A DNA stretch of 64,000 nucleotides from Pycnococcus provasolii (taxonomy: Eukaryota > Chlorophyta > Pseudoscourfieldiophyceae > Pseudoscourfieldiales > Pycnococcaceae), in NCBI GenBank assembly GCA_938743325.2, contig OW568882.1, forward strand, positions 1-64,000, read 5' to 3'. The first letter of the stretch is position 1. Each line of letters starts with the position of its first letter. Below the pieces are notes generated by a model. It was not told the origin of the DNA, did not search any database, and saw only the letters and a list, made by a program, of their open reading frames with translations. The translations under genes and the position numbers were made by a program. Shown piece after piece: positions 20,809 through 37,600 of this stretch.

Positions 20809-21185
20809 TGATCCCTCATTCAGTAATGAAGTTGCAATTTTGTTTGTCCAACGGTCGTCCATTCACATCATTCACTTTCACCATTCAGCCCATTCACCGG
20901 TGCCATTCACTGCGCGTTTTTGTACATGGCGCAAATGAATTCGAAGGCTGTATCACTCTATCAAGGGCGCTTTCGTAAGCGTAGTGAGGGCTCCGGTTTT
21001 GACTTGTTTTCGTTGATGTCATCGCCAGCGCCACCAACCGTGCATCAACACGATGAATCAAGGGTCACACTCACTAGTCTACCTGCAGCTAGAGTAGTAT
21101 CTAAAGGAGTCCAATTTGTGCGAAAGGGAATTGTCTTGGAGTTGAGAGTGCAATAATGTATTTACAAACAATGTGCACACAAACT
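20809..21185 (+). repeat. Dispersed ~370-bp repeat, copy 1
   Basis: It begins immediately after the stop codon of the CREG gene with TGATCCCTCATTCAGTAATG and ends ACAATGTGCACACAAACT. It matches 38402-38767 (inverted, nearly full length) and 52201-52435 (inverted, 5' part). Near the start it carries CATTCA/CATTCAC direct repeats. A frame reading GRFRKRSEGSG and MSSPAPPT is open in all three copies. No terminal inverted repeats are seen, so it is not an obvious MITE; a SINE or an unclassified element remains possible. Confidence 0.85.
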
Positions 21186-21241
21186 CCTACGAGATATTTT
21201 CAAAAAAGTCCTCGTCAGCGTCTTCACCCCAAGCATTGTTG

Positions 21242-21543
21242 ATGGCCGACACTGAGAGGCTGAGCCAGGCAATTGCGCATGAAACTGAGCTGGTGCGGAC
21301 GCTGGAGGAGGTCAGGAGGTGGCACCGTCCCCGATCAAGCCACCGCCGCCAAACGCGTCGGAGAACCCGCCGCCCTCGTCGCCGGCGCGCCCGCGCAAGA
21401 TCCTCACGGCCTTGAGTAGTCAGCTATCCAAAGATGATCAAGAGACCAACAAAAGCGATCATGACGCCTTCCGTGTAACCACTGACCAAGATTTTAGTCG
21501 GGGAAAGATCGGGGTTTGGGGGGTTTGGGGGTTTGAATTTTGA
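21242..21543 (+). other. Possible short or broken coding region
   Basis: An ATG at 21242 opens MADTERLSQAIAHETELVRT, helical in appearance. After about 25 codons the most protein-like reading moves to another frame (APSPIKPPPPNASENPPPSS, then ILTALSSQLSKDDQETNKSD). It could be a gene fragment, an exon with a missed intron, or chance. No family is recognised. Confidence 0.25.
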
Positions 21544-22670
21544 AAAGAGCTGCTGTGGACGTCAACTTACTTTTACTTCAACTTACCCTTACCTTGAGGC
21601 GTGAGCCAAAAGAGTGGAGAAGTGGAGCTTGAGGAGTGGTTGTGAGGTGTGTTTTGGTGTGGTGTGTACACGAAGTTACCGTTGTGGAGCTCGTGTTTGG
21701 CGTGACTTGGTGCTCTTTGTTTGTTCAGGGTGGCATCGTGCGGTCACTGATGTGACCTGACAGCTCGCGGTTCCGACGTTATGCAAGATGCATACATCGA
21801 CCCCTCGTGGCGCTCTACTGATGCTGCGCGCTACTTCTTTGGATGGCTACGCGATGCTGCTGGCTAATGCGTGCATCCACACCACCTCCGTCCCCGCCTT
21901 CCTACCACTGTTTCTAATTGGCAACTACCGATTGAACGGGGGATAATGGATGTTGCGGAGTAATGTAGGTTTTCCTGTGATGAGGGTCAGTGAGAGTGTG
22001 AGACCCTGTTAGCTGGGCAGCGAGGTTTCCTGTTGGGGGACCATCGCTGGACGGCTCACAAACTCGGCCAGCCCTGGTTCAGGGCTGGACAGGCGTTCGC
22101 GTATGGCGACGCCATTCCGGCTTTCGTGAGCACACCCTCCCCCCCTTCCCGCTTCCTCTCTCGTGAGGTGACCGGCATGTCACAGACACGCCTTGTTAAG
22201 GTTTGTTCTTGGGGAACCATCTGTGGCCCGGTTATAAAGACGGACACACTACTCAGGTAAGAAAAAGTGTAACTATGCGTCTTTTGGCAACTACCGATTG
22301 AACGGGGGATACTATGATTTACTCCGAAATATCCAATATCAGCCACTTTCCTATTCCTTCTTGCCCGATTTCTTTTCCAGGGGGAAGGTCACGCGATTGG
22401 TCGATCGATCGATCCATCAGGTCCCCTCCCCGGTGGGTGGATGACGGGTTTGATGCGATACAAAATCAGCCGGCCGGCCTTTCGAGTCACAAAAGGTCTC
22501 TTTATCTTTCCGCCTTTCTTAACCTGGCAACGTTGCATAGCGTTGGATCACCCACCTCCTTCTCCGCCGCCGGCCGCCCAAACTCCGCGCTCGTCATTCG
22601 TGTGTTCGCATCTCCCTACCCGGGATCACTTCGCACCACTCTCAGCTTAACCTTACAACTGTCAAGAAGT
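21544..22670. other. Upstream region of the multicopper oxidase gene
   Basis: No gene is called. A 28-bp direct repeat (TTGGCAACTACCGATTGAAC followed by GGGGGATA) stands at 21918-21945 and 22284-22311, 366 bp apart. TATAAA is at 22233-22238. The oxidase frame is open back to 22314, but that part has no signal peptide or conserved sequence and is treated as leader DNA. Confidence 0.5.
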
Positions 22671-26474
<3,804 letters not shown>

Positions 26475-27456
26475 AGAAGGGGGATTCATTCATTCTGGGA
26501 AGGAAGTAGTAGTAGGGGGGGAGGGGGGGGGATTCTCTTACTTACTTATGGGAAGGACAGCTCGCCGTTGGTGAGCTGCTTCGGGCGCAGAGTTGAAAGT
26601 TGGCGTTGAGCGTGACCGACGCGTGCGCGCTCCGTTGGTTGAGGAGTGAGGAGCATGGACAGACGGAGAGAGGCAAGTTACGTGTCAACTACTAACGTTA
26701 AGAGCTTGGCAAGGAACGAGGGAGTGCTTTGATATTGATTGCACTTTTATCGGAATAAGAACAAGTTACTTTTTCAATACCAAAGTCCCGTCGGCGTCAA
26801 CGCACACAACAGACTGTCCAACAAACGAAGGCGTAATGCTGAATTATAAAGACGGAATGGACGAATTTGTCCAGTCGCCCGAGAACACGGAGTGAGTGGT
26901 TTCTTCACATGCCCCACGAGCCCGACGTTGTGGTGCGAGCTGCAGAGCTCAACAGCGGATCCCCCAGGATGATCACGTGATACCACGTGACCAGATGGAG
27001 TTTCAAGCAAGCTTTTCTTCACGCATCTCACAGCTCAACGGCACGATTCCCATTCCCATCCTCGTGAGCTCCTCAAACAAAAGGCAAGGTTTACGCTCCA
27101 TCAGGCTAGAGCTCAAACCCCGGGTATCTATCGCTCGTATTGTATAGAATCCTGAGACACGCGTCTATAAATAGGATAGCGAGAGACGCCCAGAAGCCTC
27201 TCTCTGCCCGGTTGGCTGAAAAGTCGGAAGTTCCAGCCTGGAATCACGAAGCAGGGCAGGCCGGCAATGAAAAAGCGCCACAACCTAGATTCGAAAAGTC
27301 TAGGGTACTACTGTAAGGGTAGGAAACCACGCGACACCAGGGAGGGTGCACGTCCCAACTAGTAGTACGGGTAGGGTAGTACTAGTGGTCCACGTCCCCC
27401 TTATCCTCCCTCCCTCCTCCTCCCTCCTCACACACCGGTTAACCAAGCCTTGCTCC
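26475..27456. promoter_or_regulatory. Intergenic region with promoter of the channel gene
   Basis: TATAAATA lies at 27166-27173, about 290 bp before the chosen ATG. Two CACGTG boxes sit 10 bp apart at 26974-26979 and 26984-26989. A G-rich run (GGGGGGGAGGGGGGGGG) is near 26514-26530, just past the oxidase stop codon. No other gene was recognised. Confidence 0.5.
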
Positions 27457-28596
27457 ATGGCGGCGCAGCAGCAGCAGCACCATGTAGCTCGTCCTTCTCT
27501 TCGTGGTCGGAGGAGTTTTCGTGTGGCCAGCTCAACGTTGCACCTCCGCGCGCTCTCTCGGTTGGCGTCATCTTCCTTTGCGTTCCACGTGTCGTATGTT
27601 TCACGCATCATGAAGGCGCTAGCGTGGCTTGTTTTATTAGGAGTATACATCCTCTACCTCGTCGCGCAGACGGATACGCGAGGCGCGTACACCACGCACA
27701 ACGCCGTCGCGCACGTTTTCAAAACTGATGACAACAATGACCATGCTCAACTTCATAGCATCATATCGTACATACGACGCGCGTTCGTCGACCAGGCGTG
27801 GCGCGACCCCGTGTGCGGCGACGGAATCTGCGAGGCGCCGTACGAAGTGCCTGGGCAGTGCGTCGCAGACTGCGGAACGGACGGCACGGCCGTGCGCGCT
27901 GTTGTGAGAGTCGCGTCCGACTTCAGGCATACGCGTGTGCCTGAGGATGCGCTCCGAAGAACGGCAAGGTGGAACTTTTGCCGGCGAGACGACGAGCGTG
28001 CACGAGCTGGGCTCGTCGAAGACATGTGCTTCTATGCCGATAGCCAACCGGTAGAAAGGGATAGCAAGGTGGCTGAACTCACGATCCGTGCTGGTGCGTG
28101 GTACCTGCAGGTTGACGGCGACCCAGCCGGGCGCACGCAGGGACTCATCGTTGACTCGGACGTTCTGACAGCACGCGGTGCCGCCGAGGCACGCGTCGCA
28201 ACACACAACGCCGGCAACGGCTCGCACGTGCTCCAAATGCGAAACACCTCCGAGTGGTCCGTGTGCGACACCCCGCGGAGAGCCGCTTCACTGCCGGTGC
28301 CTCGCTTCGCGGACGACGACGAAAGTGGTGCTTCTGCCATCACAATCTCCGTGAGCGCCCAACGCCACCGCCGACAACTGCAGCAGCAGCCTTTTCCTTT
28401 CTGCAAATTCAGCTGCCCACCCCCAAACCTTCGCACCGTACCATGCCCGTGCGCCTCGTGCCTGCTTGACGAAGCGTCGTCGACATGCGCGCAGGAGTCG
28501 TTGGCGTACTGCGAAGCTCCAGATGGACTCGGGTTCTCGTACCCGCCTCCGCCTCCGCCGAGCCCTCCACCGCCGCCACCTCCGCCGAGTCCTCCA

Positions 28597-28628
<32 letters not shown>

Positions 28629-31600
28629 GCCCCCTCCTCCACCGAGCCCACCGCCGCCTCCACCTCCGCCACCGCCGTCTCCTCCGCCGCCGTCTCCACC
28701 CCCTCCCCCTCCGCCGTCTCCGCCACCGCCACCGCCACCACCGCCCTCGCCACCGCCTCCACCACCACCTCCACCTTCTCCACCACCACCTCCACCTTCT
28801 CCACCTCCACCTCCACCACCTAGTCCGCCACCACCTCCACCATCTCCTCCGCCGCCGCCACCCTCGCCTCCTCCGCCGCCGCCACCCTCACCTCCTCCGC
28901 CGCCGCCACCACCACCATCTCCTCCTCCGCCGCCTCCAGCGCCTTGCGTATCGACGAATTCGTGTCCCCCGCCTCCGCCGTCGCCTCCACCTCCACCTCC
29001 ACCTCCGTCTCCTCCGCCACCTCCACCTCCATCGCCACCACCGCCACCACCACCACCATCTCCTCCGCCACCTCCACCTCCATCGCCACCGCCTCCACCA
29101 CCACCTCCACCTTCTCCACCTCCACCACCTCCTCCATCACCACCACCACCACCACCACCACCACCTCCGTCTCCGCCGCCGCCGCCACCACCACCACCAC
29201 CTTCTCCGCCGCCGCCGCCACCACCACCACCACCTTCTCCGCCGCCGCCACCCTCGCCACCGCCACCACCTGCGCCATCACCGCCGCCTGCATCGTTTGG
29301 CCTTGTTGGCGCTGCAATTCAAGGTTGCTCAGCCGATGCAAGTTGGGAGAGATGTGGAAGTTGTGTGGACATCAACTCAGACGGCACACGAGCAGCCATT
29401 GTAGCCACAGGTATTCCTGCAAGTGCTTACGGAGCGCCTGTTGGCGGAGTCGATCCAAAAGTCCAGGTATACGAAAATACTGGTGGTGGATGGACTCAGT
29501 TAGGTGGGGATTTACCAATAGATCTTACAATCGCATTCATGTCCGACACACCCGAGACCTTTACCATCGGTGGTCATAGAATGAATGATTGTATATCTAT
29601 GTCGGACGATGGTGCACGGGTCGCCGTCGGATTTTCTGGAGATTGGAGAACTCCGATAAAACTTGGGCTTGCTCAAGTTTTTGAATATTCTGGAGGCACT
29701 TGGACGCAGCTTGGAAATATTATGTACGATGATAATAATGGTTATTATAAAATGGCGATGTCGGGTGAATCCACATTATTTGGTTATTCCGTATCTTTGT
29801 CGGGAGATGGAACGCGTCTTGCAGTCGGCGCGCCTCAATACAGCAGTTCTAGCTGTAAATATGTACTTCGTCATAATACATACATGTACACATATAGGTC
29901 GGGCATGTCTTGCGGGAAAGTATACACATGGGAATATACTTCGACTTCTTGGACGAGCATAGGCACTTTGGAAATATATATCACGCCTTCATATTTTGGT
30001 ACTGGGGTATCTCTATCAACGGATGGATCGCGAATGGCTGTGGGATCAATGAGAGGACCGGTACCGAGTACATGCATCAGTCCAAGTTGCAGCAGTGGTA
30101 ATGTGAACATATACGATTACGGTGGTGGAACATCGTGGTCGCTGGTTGGGAACACAATTGAAAATACAGGTGGTCACGGATTGGATGAGTTTGGCCATTC
30201 CGTCTCGTTATCATCGGATGGGAGTCGAGTGGCTGTGGGAATCCCACGGAAATCACGATCATCCACAGGATCAGGATCAGGATCATCCTCAGATCCTCCT
30301 GGCGCGGTGAAAGTGTATGAGCTCAGTGGTTCATCATGGACACAAATGGGGTCAGACATTAACGGAGAATTTAATGCTGACGACTTCGGGGAATCAATAT
30401 CCCTCTCAGCAGATGGTTCAAGACTGGCCGTTGGATGTTTTGACAACCACCAAAGTGCCAATAGTATGGGATTGAATGCAGGTTCAACTCGTATATACAT
30501 ATGGAGAGCGTCAACGACCTCGTGGGAGCACATTCTCTCATACGACATAGATGGGACTGCGAGTTGGGCCTATTCGGGGTTTTCAGTAGGTATGTCTGGC
30601 GACGGGAATCGTATCATCATCGGCGAACCAAGAGTGAGTTATGGCCAAGCAGTTGTTTACGAATTGCAAAATTTCGTAAGAAGACAACTGAAACACTCGG
30701 ACTTTGCAAGCTTAGGATTCGCCGAGAGGGAAGATGATAATAATCTTGAACAGGCCAGCAGGGTTGAATACAATCGCAGTCGTCGTTCGCACCTCATAAT
30801 AAGACCATCAATGTACCAGCCAGATTCACACTGTGTGAGCTCATCCTATAAAAACGTCGTCAGCAAGCGACTCTCGCCACAAACCGACTGCACAGTGCTT
30901 CCTACGCTCGGCGGCGCACTCCCTGCCCCGAATATCGAAAACAGGAAATTTGCGGCAGTCACCGTGCCATGCTCGTTGCTCGCGCGACTCCCAGATGCGG
31001 GTATCCTTTCCAGCATGTACATGTACGAACCGACAAAGAATCCTGCAGCTCTTGCAGCCTTAGGTGTTCCTGACGACGACGACCCGGGCGTGACGCACAA
31101 TGCCGCCGGCCCTTTGGTGTCGCTTTTGCCTCACGACTTTCCAGTTTCACCCGACGTAATCACTGTCGAGATTCCGTACCAGCGCAAGCTCGGAGGCAGC
31201 ACGGATATCCCGTATGCACATATGATGCCTGACGAAGGGTCGACGCAGTGGACAAACATTCCGATCGAGGCGACGAATTGCGACGGCACAGCTTGCGTTG
31301 CGATCATCAAGGCGAGCAGCTTTGCCATCTTCGTCGTAACGGTGGACCCGCCACCACCTCCACCTCCTCCGCCGCCTTCGCCACCTCCACCGCCGCCTTC
31401 GCCACCTCCACCGCCACCACTGCCGTACTTGCCCCCACCACCTCCGCCAAGCCCGCCACCCCCTCCAGCTCCAGATTTCCCGCCGCCGAGACCACCTCCG
31501 CCGAGTCCGCCGCCAAGCCCGCCGCCAAGCCCTCCACCACCGAGTCCCCCGCCGGGCACGAAGCCACTATCACCACCGTCGACTCCGCAGTCACCGCTCG

Positions 31601-34600
31601 ACTCGCCACCTTCAGCCCCGAGCCCGCCGCCGCCAAGCCCGCCGCCGCCAAGCCCGCCGCCGGCTCGTCCACCTCCGCCACCTTATCCATCACCTCCGCC
31701 AAATCGAACGCCTCCAGCTCCGCATTTTCCACCCATGCCGCCAGCACCACGACAACCACCGCCCAATCCGATTGCACCACCGCTCGCGCCACAGGCGCCG
31801 CAAATGCCACCGATTGCCTCGCCGCCTCCGCCAAGTCCACCGCCGCCTGAAGGTTCGCCGCCACCGCCACGACCCCCTCCGCCCGTACCAGATCTCGTGT
31901 TGGCGGTGTCGAACGATACACTGCCTGCTCCACCACCGATTTCCTCTCCGCCACCGCCACCTCTCGACGTAACAGCCCCTCGAATCACGCTCGTGGGCCT
32001 TGCGGATATTGAAATCTACCAGTACGAGGAGTACATTGACGCCATGGCGACGTGCGTTGACGGCATGGATGGTGCTGTTGAGGTACAGTCACCGGTCGAA
32101 CTCGCCATATCATTGGATACGTCGCGTCCCACTTTACCGGATGCGCCGATTGTGCTCACGTACTATTGCGCAGATCTCGCTGGCAATCGAGCATCTATTC
32201 AGCGGCGAATACATATACTGAGCGACCAATGTGCCGACGCGTCTGCCACAACAGGACAGCGTGAGCACGTCTGCCCAATCATGTACGAGAGCGATGAAGA
32301 AGGAGGTGTAGAGTGCAGTACATATGGAGTGTGCGCACTGCAGCAAGTCTATGTGGATCCCGAGCCTGAGAAAGCGCAATTGATGGCACTGTCGACTCCC
32401 GTGGATGCAATTCCGCCGAACATTCATCTCGTCAGCATGTGGCCAAACGCCATCATGGATCAGACGGTGGATGGCATGCTTGTTCTTCGCGAGGAAGTCA
32501 CACAAGGAGAACGTTACGTAGACCCTGGGTACGTGTGCGTCGACCAAATTGATGGTGATTTATCCGAGCACGTCGGCGCCTTTGGTAACTTGGCAATCGA
32601 TACGCGACTCGCCACGACAGAGCCGCAGATTATACGCTACACATGCACAGACCGCGCAGGTACCAAATCTAGGGAAGTCCAGCGTTGGATCACCATTATT
32701 CCAAAGTGTGGCAAAGGTGTTGAAACATGCCCCGATGGTTCGTGTCCGGTGGACGACGCTGATACATGTATCATGTCAGGCATGACTGTTCAAGGAGAGG
32801 TTGAGAAGTATCCGAAGATTTTGCACCCTGACAACCCGCCACTGATCAGTCTCATCGGCAACGCGATGCTTGTCGTCGAAGATCAAGGATATCGCGCGTG
32901 CACGCCCGAATTGGAAGTTAGCGCCATCTGCGACCATGGCGCGACTGCTCATGACGACGTGGATGGCGATCTGACTCCTTACGTGCAGGCGTGTGGTTTG
33001 AACTTTGAAAAACATGGCATTTCAGGATGCACCATATACGGTGAGAGCTATCCTGGAACATACGAGGTGACCTTTTCAGTCGTGGATAGCGCGGGGCACG
33101 AGGCGAGCGTGGCACGACTCGTGACGCTGATGGCCAAGTGTGACGCAGGCGAAGTGCTCTGCGCGGATGGCTTGACATGTGTACCCGAAGGCGTTCCTTG
33201 CGAAGTTGACATCGCACCAGCTGTCGAGGTGGCTGCAGAGCCACCCACGCCGCCGTCTCCTCCGAATGTTACCGCAATTGGCAATCGTGTCGTGTCGCTG
33301 CCACGTTTCACGCCGTACATTTCATGCCAGACGGAGCAAGTGCCCACTGAAAAGCTTCCGTGCGATCTTGGAGCGAAGGCCATTGACGAGGAGGATGGGG
33401 ATTTGCAAGCCGGCTTGCTTGTGTGTCCGCCTAACACCTGCCTGATCTCTGGCTGCGTGGGTCACGAGCTATGGCGTAAGGGTGTCGACAGTTGTGTGAA
33501 TGCATCGGCACCCATCGGCACTACTTTCGACGTATCATTCGTTGCCTTCGACACGACGGGCGTATACGCCTCGGATGTACGGAGCGTCACAATTACCGCG
33601 CCATGTGCCGAAGGACAGCATTGGTGTCCCGCCAATTCGCCATCTGGGCGATGTGAGGAAGCTACATGTGAGACCATTGATGCAATCACAGGGGAAGGCG
33701 GACTTCTGCCTTCCGTGCTCATCAAAGATGTAGAGAACAATCCATCTGGCCCAAAGATTGAGTGGCGCACATCATCCCTCGAGGAGATGCCATTCGCCTT
33801 CGTGTTCGGCCAAACGCCTTGGCAATCGCTCAACGACATGACAGGTGGCAACCCTCTCGTGGCATGCCACAAAACGTTAAACCTTGCATTCTTCCCTCAG
33901 TGTGTCGCCAAGGCGAACGACGCCATCGATGGTGATGTCACAGAGACGCTGCATGCATATAATCGGCAAGGGGAGTGCACACCAAGCGTGCTGGCTGCGG
34001 GACTGTGTCGCCCAGGCGTGCACGTCTTTTATCTGACCGCCTACGATCGTGACGGCAACCAGGGCTACGGTGACGTTGCGCTGACGATTGACATTGTACA
34101 AGGATACGAAGAGACGTACACAGTCAACCGCACAGGTCCATGCGAGCCTTTTCTGGACCCGCGCATCGAGGACAGCGCGGAGGTGCGATCGAGCGTTGCT
34201 GCCGAGCTCAATGTGCATCGAGGTCGTATCCGTGTACACGCATGCGAGAAACTTGGAGGCGACATAGCTCGGCTCGAGGTGGTGGTTGTTCGATCGTTCT
34301 ACGACGACAATCCTGCAAAGCACCGTCGTAAGCTTGAGCAGCAGGACGGTTCGTCAAGCATGCTGAGTCTACTTCGCATTGGCCCTGACAGTGCCGATCC
34401 ACGCGGGTCTTGGTATGCAAATCAGCACACACGCATTCTCTCGCTCGCTGCACAGGATCTTGCCGTTCGCACAGACAACACGACAATCGGGACAAATCTC
34501 ACGATGCAACTTTCATCTGATCTTGCTAAATCCGAGATCGTGAGTGCTGTATCCGCACGGATCGACGACGCGTATGCCTCGAATGTCGAGGAGATTCTAA

Positions 34601-37600
34601 CACAGCAAGTAAATTTAGCTTCGCGCGCCGACGAGCTTGCCGACTTGGTTGCAAAAACAATCGCATTGACAGCACAAGAAGAAGATGCTTTTGAAGATAT
34701 CGGAAATAACACGCTTGCAGCACAGGCACGCCTCGATGAGCTCACAGCTTCCCTCAATGCAGCGACGAGTACAATCGATGGCGTGAATACCGCAACTCCG
34801 GATGTGGTGGCAGGATGCCGCGGTGCACGTGGATCTCGACACTCTTACTTTGACGTGACTGCAGCTGGTGGTGGGGAAAATGATACTTCTTCCACCGCGG
34901 TACCCATTGCTCGCCGTCGCCTCGTCGCGCCGTCGTCGTCTTCGCGCAAAACAACCATGAGCTTGGAAGACTTGGTCCGGAGTCGCTGGCAAATTGGCGT
35001 TGTATCTCGCAAGTTGCTCAGGGTGTCTGCATCTGGCAAGGATAAGCGCATAGTAACCAAGCTATCGGAAGGGGATTCGAACGAAGCTTGGAGCGGATAC
35101 GCATCTGACGTTAACGTCGAAGATGATCTGCGCCTCGTAGACCACGTCGGATACAAACGACCGCGCACTCTTGGTGCGACTGCCCAACTTCGCATTGTAG
35201 GCGGAGTCCTCGTTACGCAGCGCCGTGCCTCTCGGGAGGCGGGATGCCGCGGTCGCACATCGCGAGGCGTTGGCCAAGATACCTCAAACGTGGTGGGTGT
35301 GATTAAATCTCGGCAGGGGCGCTTCGAGGATCTCTACCGTGAAATGCGATGCTCAAGCCTTGACGCGGGTGCAGCGTACGGCTTTGATGCGATGTTCGCG
35401 CGACTCGACTTGCCTAAAGATGTCGTCGACAATCCCAAGGGAGGAAATGTGCATGGGCTGTACGATCCTACATTGCGGTCCGCGAGGCCTGCATTCTATA
35501 ACGACTCCGAGCTTGCGGCACCTGACACGCCATTCGCATTCTTCGATCGCGACTACGATCCTTTGAAGGACACGGCTTCAACCGACATAGAGCATGCTCT
35601 TTTCGACGTGTATCTCGATGGCACTCTGATGGAGAGCCGTGCGAAGCGCTTGTTGTTATATTTATACCTGTCTCGATTTGTCGACCGTCGGACACGATCC
35701 GTTGACATTCGGGTGATTGTGCATAACGAGCCTGCGGCTGTGCTCGTTGACGTTCGAGTTCGCATGGTGGTAAGTGCACAGGGCGAGCTATCGTCGATCA
35801 CAGAGGTTGGAAAGGTTCCGCTCTTTGACTACTTCGACGGCTCTGCCGGTAATCTTGGTCTATTTGTAGGTGAGGTGCTCGTTGCGGCATTGGCAGTTTT
35901 GCTTTGCATGAGCTCTGTTGGTGACGCGCGTCGGTTTGCACATCTGCTGCACGAATCCATTATTCGACGGCTCCAGCAGCGCATTGTGCATCGTCATTTT
36001 ATGGTGGATGCATGGATGATTGTGGTTGACGCGCTTCAACTAGCGATCCCACTTTGCTTGTTGGCGGCTAGCATCGTGCATTTCGTGTATTTCTTCGCGT
36101 ACGTGCGCGACTTCACATACGAGCGTAGTTACCGCTGGTATGATGGCGACGGCTCTGCGGAGGCACGCATCCTTCTTCCTAAGCGTCTCGCTGATCCTCA
36201 GCCTCCGGTGGAGGGCTATCCACGCGGTGCATGGAGACACACGCTACCCGTGGACTTGTCGGAGCGTGATGCCTACTTGGCATTGCTCGACAAGGTGGAT
36301 GTCATGAGCTCGCTCAATGGGTGGTACCTCGTGCTTCAGGTTCCTATCCTGCTGGGTATTGCCGCGAATATCATCCGCCACTTTTTTGGTCTTCCTATGA
36401 TGTATCCGTACATGCGTACGCTTCAGCGCGGTCTCCCAAACATGATTACATTGATTGGTGTGATGATGTTCTTCACGATTCTCTGCGCATATGCATTGTA
36501 CATACTAGTTGGCCATCGTATGAGTATGCATGCCCGTGCGCATCACGCCATCGAAAGTCTGGCCTATAGTCAGGTGGGCGATTCGTCCGGCTTGCAGTAC
36601 CGTGTCAATTTGGGCATGGGTGAAGGTGTGATCGTGGATCCAACTGAGAATGTTGCCCTGGCTCTTGTGCACGTCTTCTACCCGCTAATCACTGCTTTCG
36701 TGCTCATGCAGTTTGTGGTTGCGATTCTTCTTGACTTCTTCACGGAAGAGCGTCAGCGCCGCCTGGCGAGAGAGCGTTTCAAGGAAAGCTCAGAGACGTC
36801 CGACGATGTGGTGGTGCGCTTGTCGATGCGTACTTCAGGACACCTTGATCAGGTGCGAGACGGTCTGAGCTCTGTGCTGTACAATCTTGGATGGCGAAAT
36901 ATGTCAGCTTTTGTATTTACGGGCAATGCAAAGTGGCTGGATCCTCGGCGTGGACTTCGTGGCTTTACATCCTCAGGATCTTCGGATCAAAGCATAACAG
37001 GCAAGGCAATGAATGAGGGGAGAATCTCGTCAAATCATTTGATCATGCAGACACTGTCAATCGCATCGAACTCGGGCCTGAGGGAGTTGAATGCAGAACT
37101 TTCGGCGAGAGATCGCTGGAGAAACGCACGCAAACTTATGCACACTTCTTGGCAGGCTGCATCGATGCTGGATGGTATGATCGAGCGTATTAAGAACGAT
37201 CGTGAGGGCCGTGAGACCAGTTCGACCGCCGGAGACGTGGACTCTCGTGTTGAGCTATTCACAAGCGATGCGCGTGAGGATGGCTTGCGTATAGATACAG
37301 ACCGATACCTTCGCATGAATCGGGCGAATCGCCAGGAGCTTGTTGTACCAAAGCTTGGGTTAATGGCAAGCACGGCATTAGGGGAGGTGTTCCACAAGTT
37401 GCATGTATTGGCATCGGAGCTTACAGAAGAGAAAGCGCACCGATACTCACTTCTCGAAGGCAGAGAGAACGCAAATCAGACTGGCGCGACTTTCTTTACC
37501 TTGGACTTGCACACGGAATGGAATCGTGGCATCGCGCTCATGAAGGACGTCTTAGTATTCAATTTAACTGAAGTTCAAGCGCCGGAAAACGGGCAGCTGC

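Noticed and set aside
28409-29404. His/Arg-, Glu/Val- and Thr/Ser-rich frames over the proline array
   Set aside because: Shadow frames of the SPPPP coding repeat.
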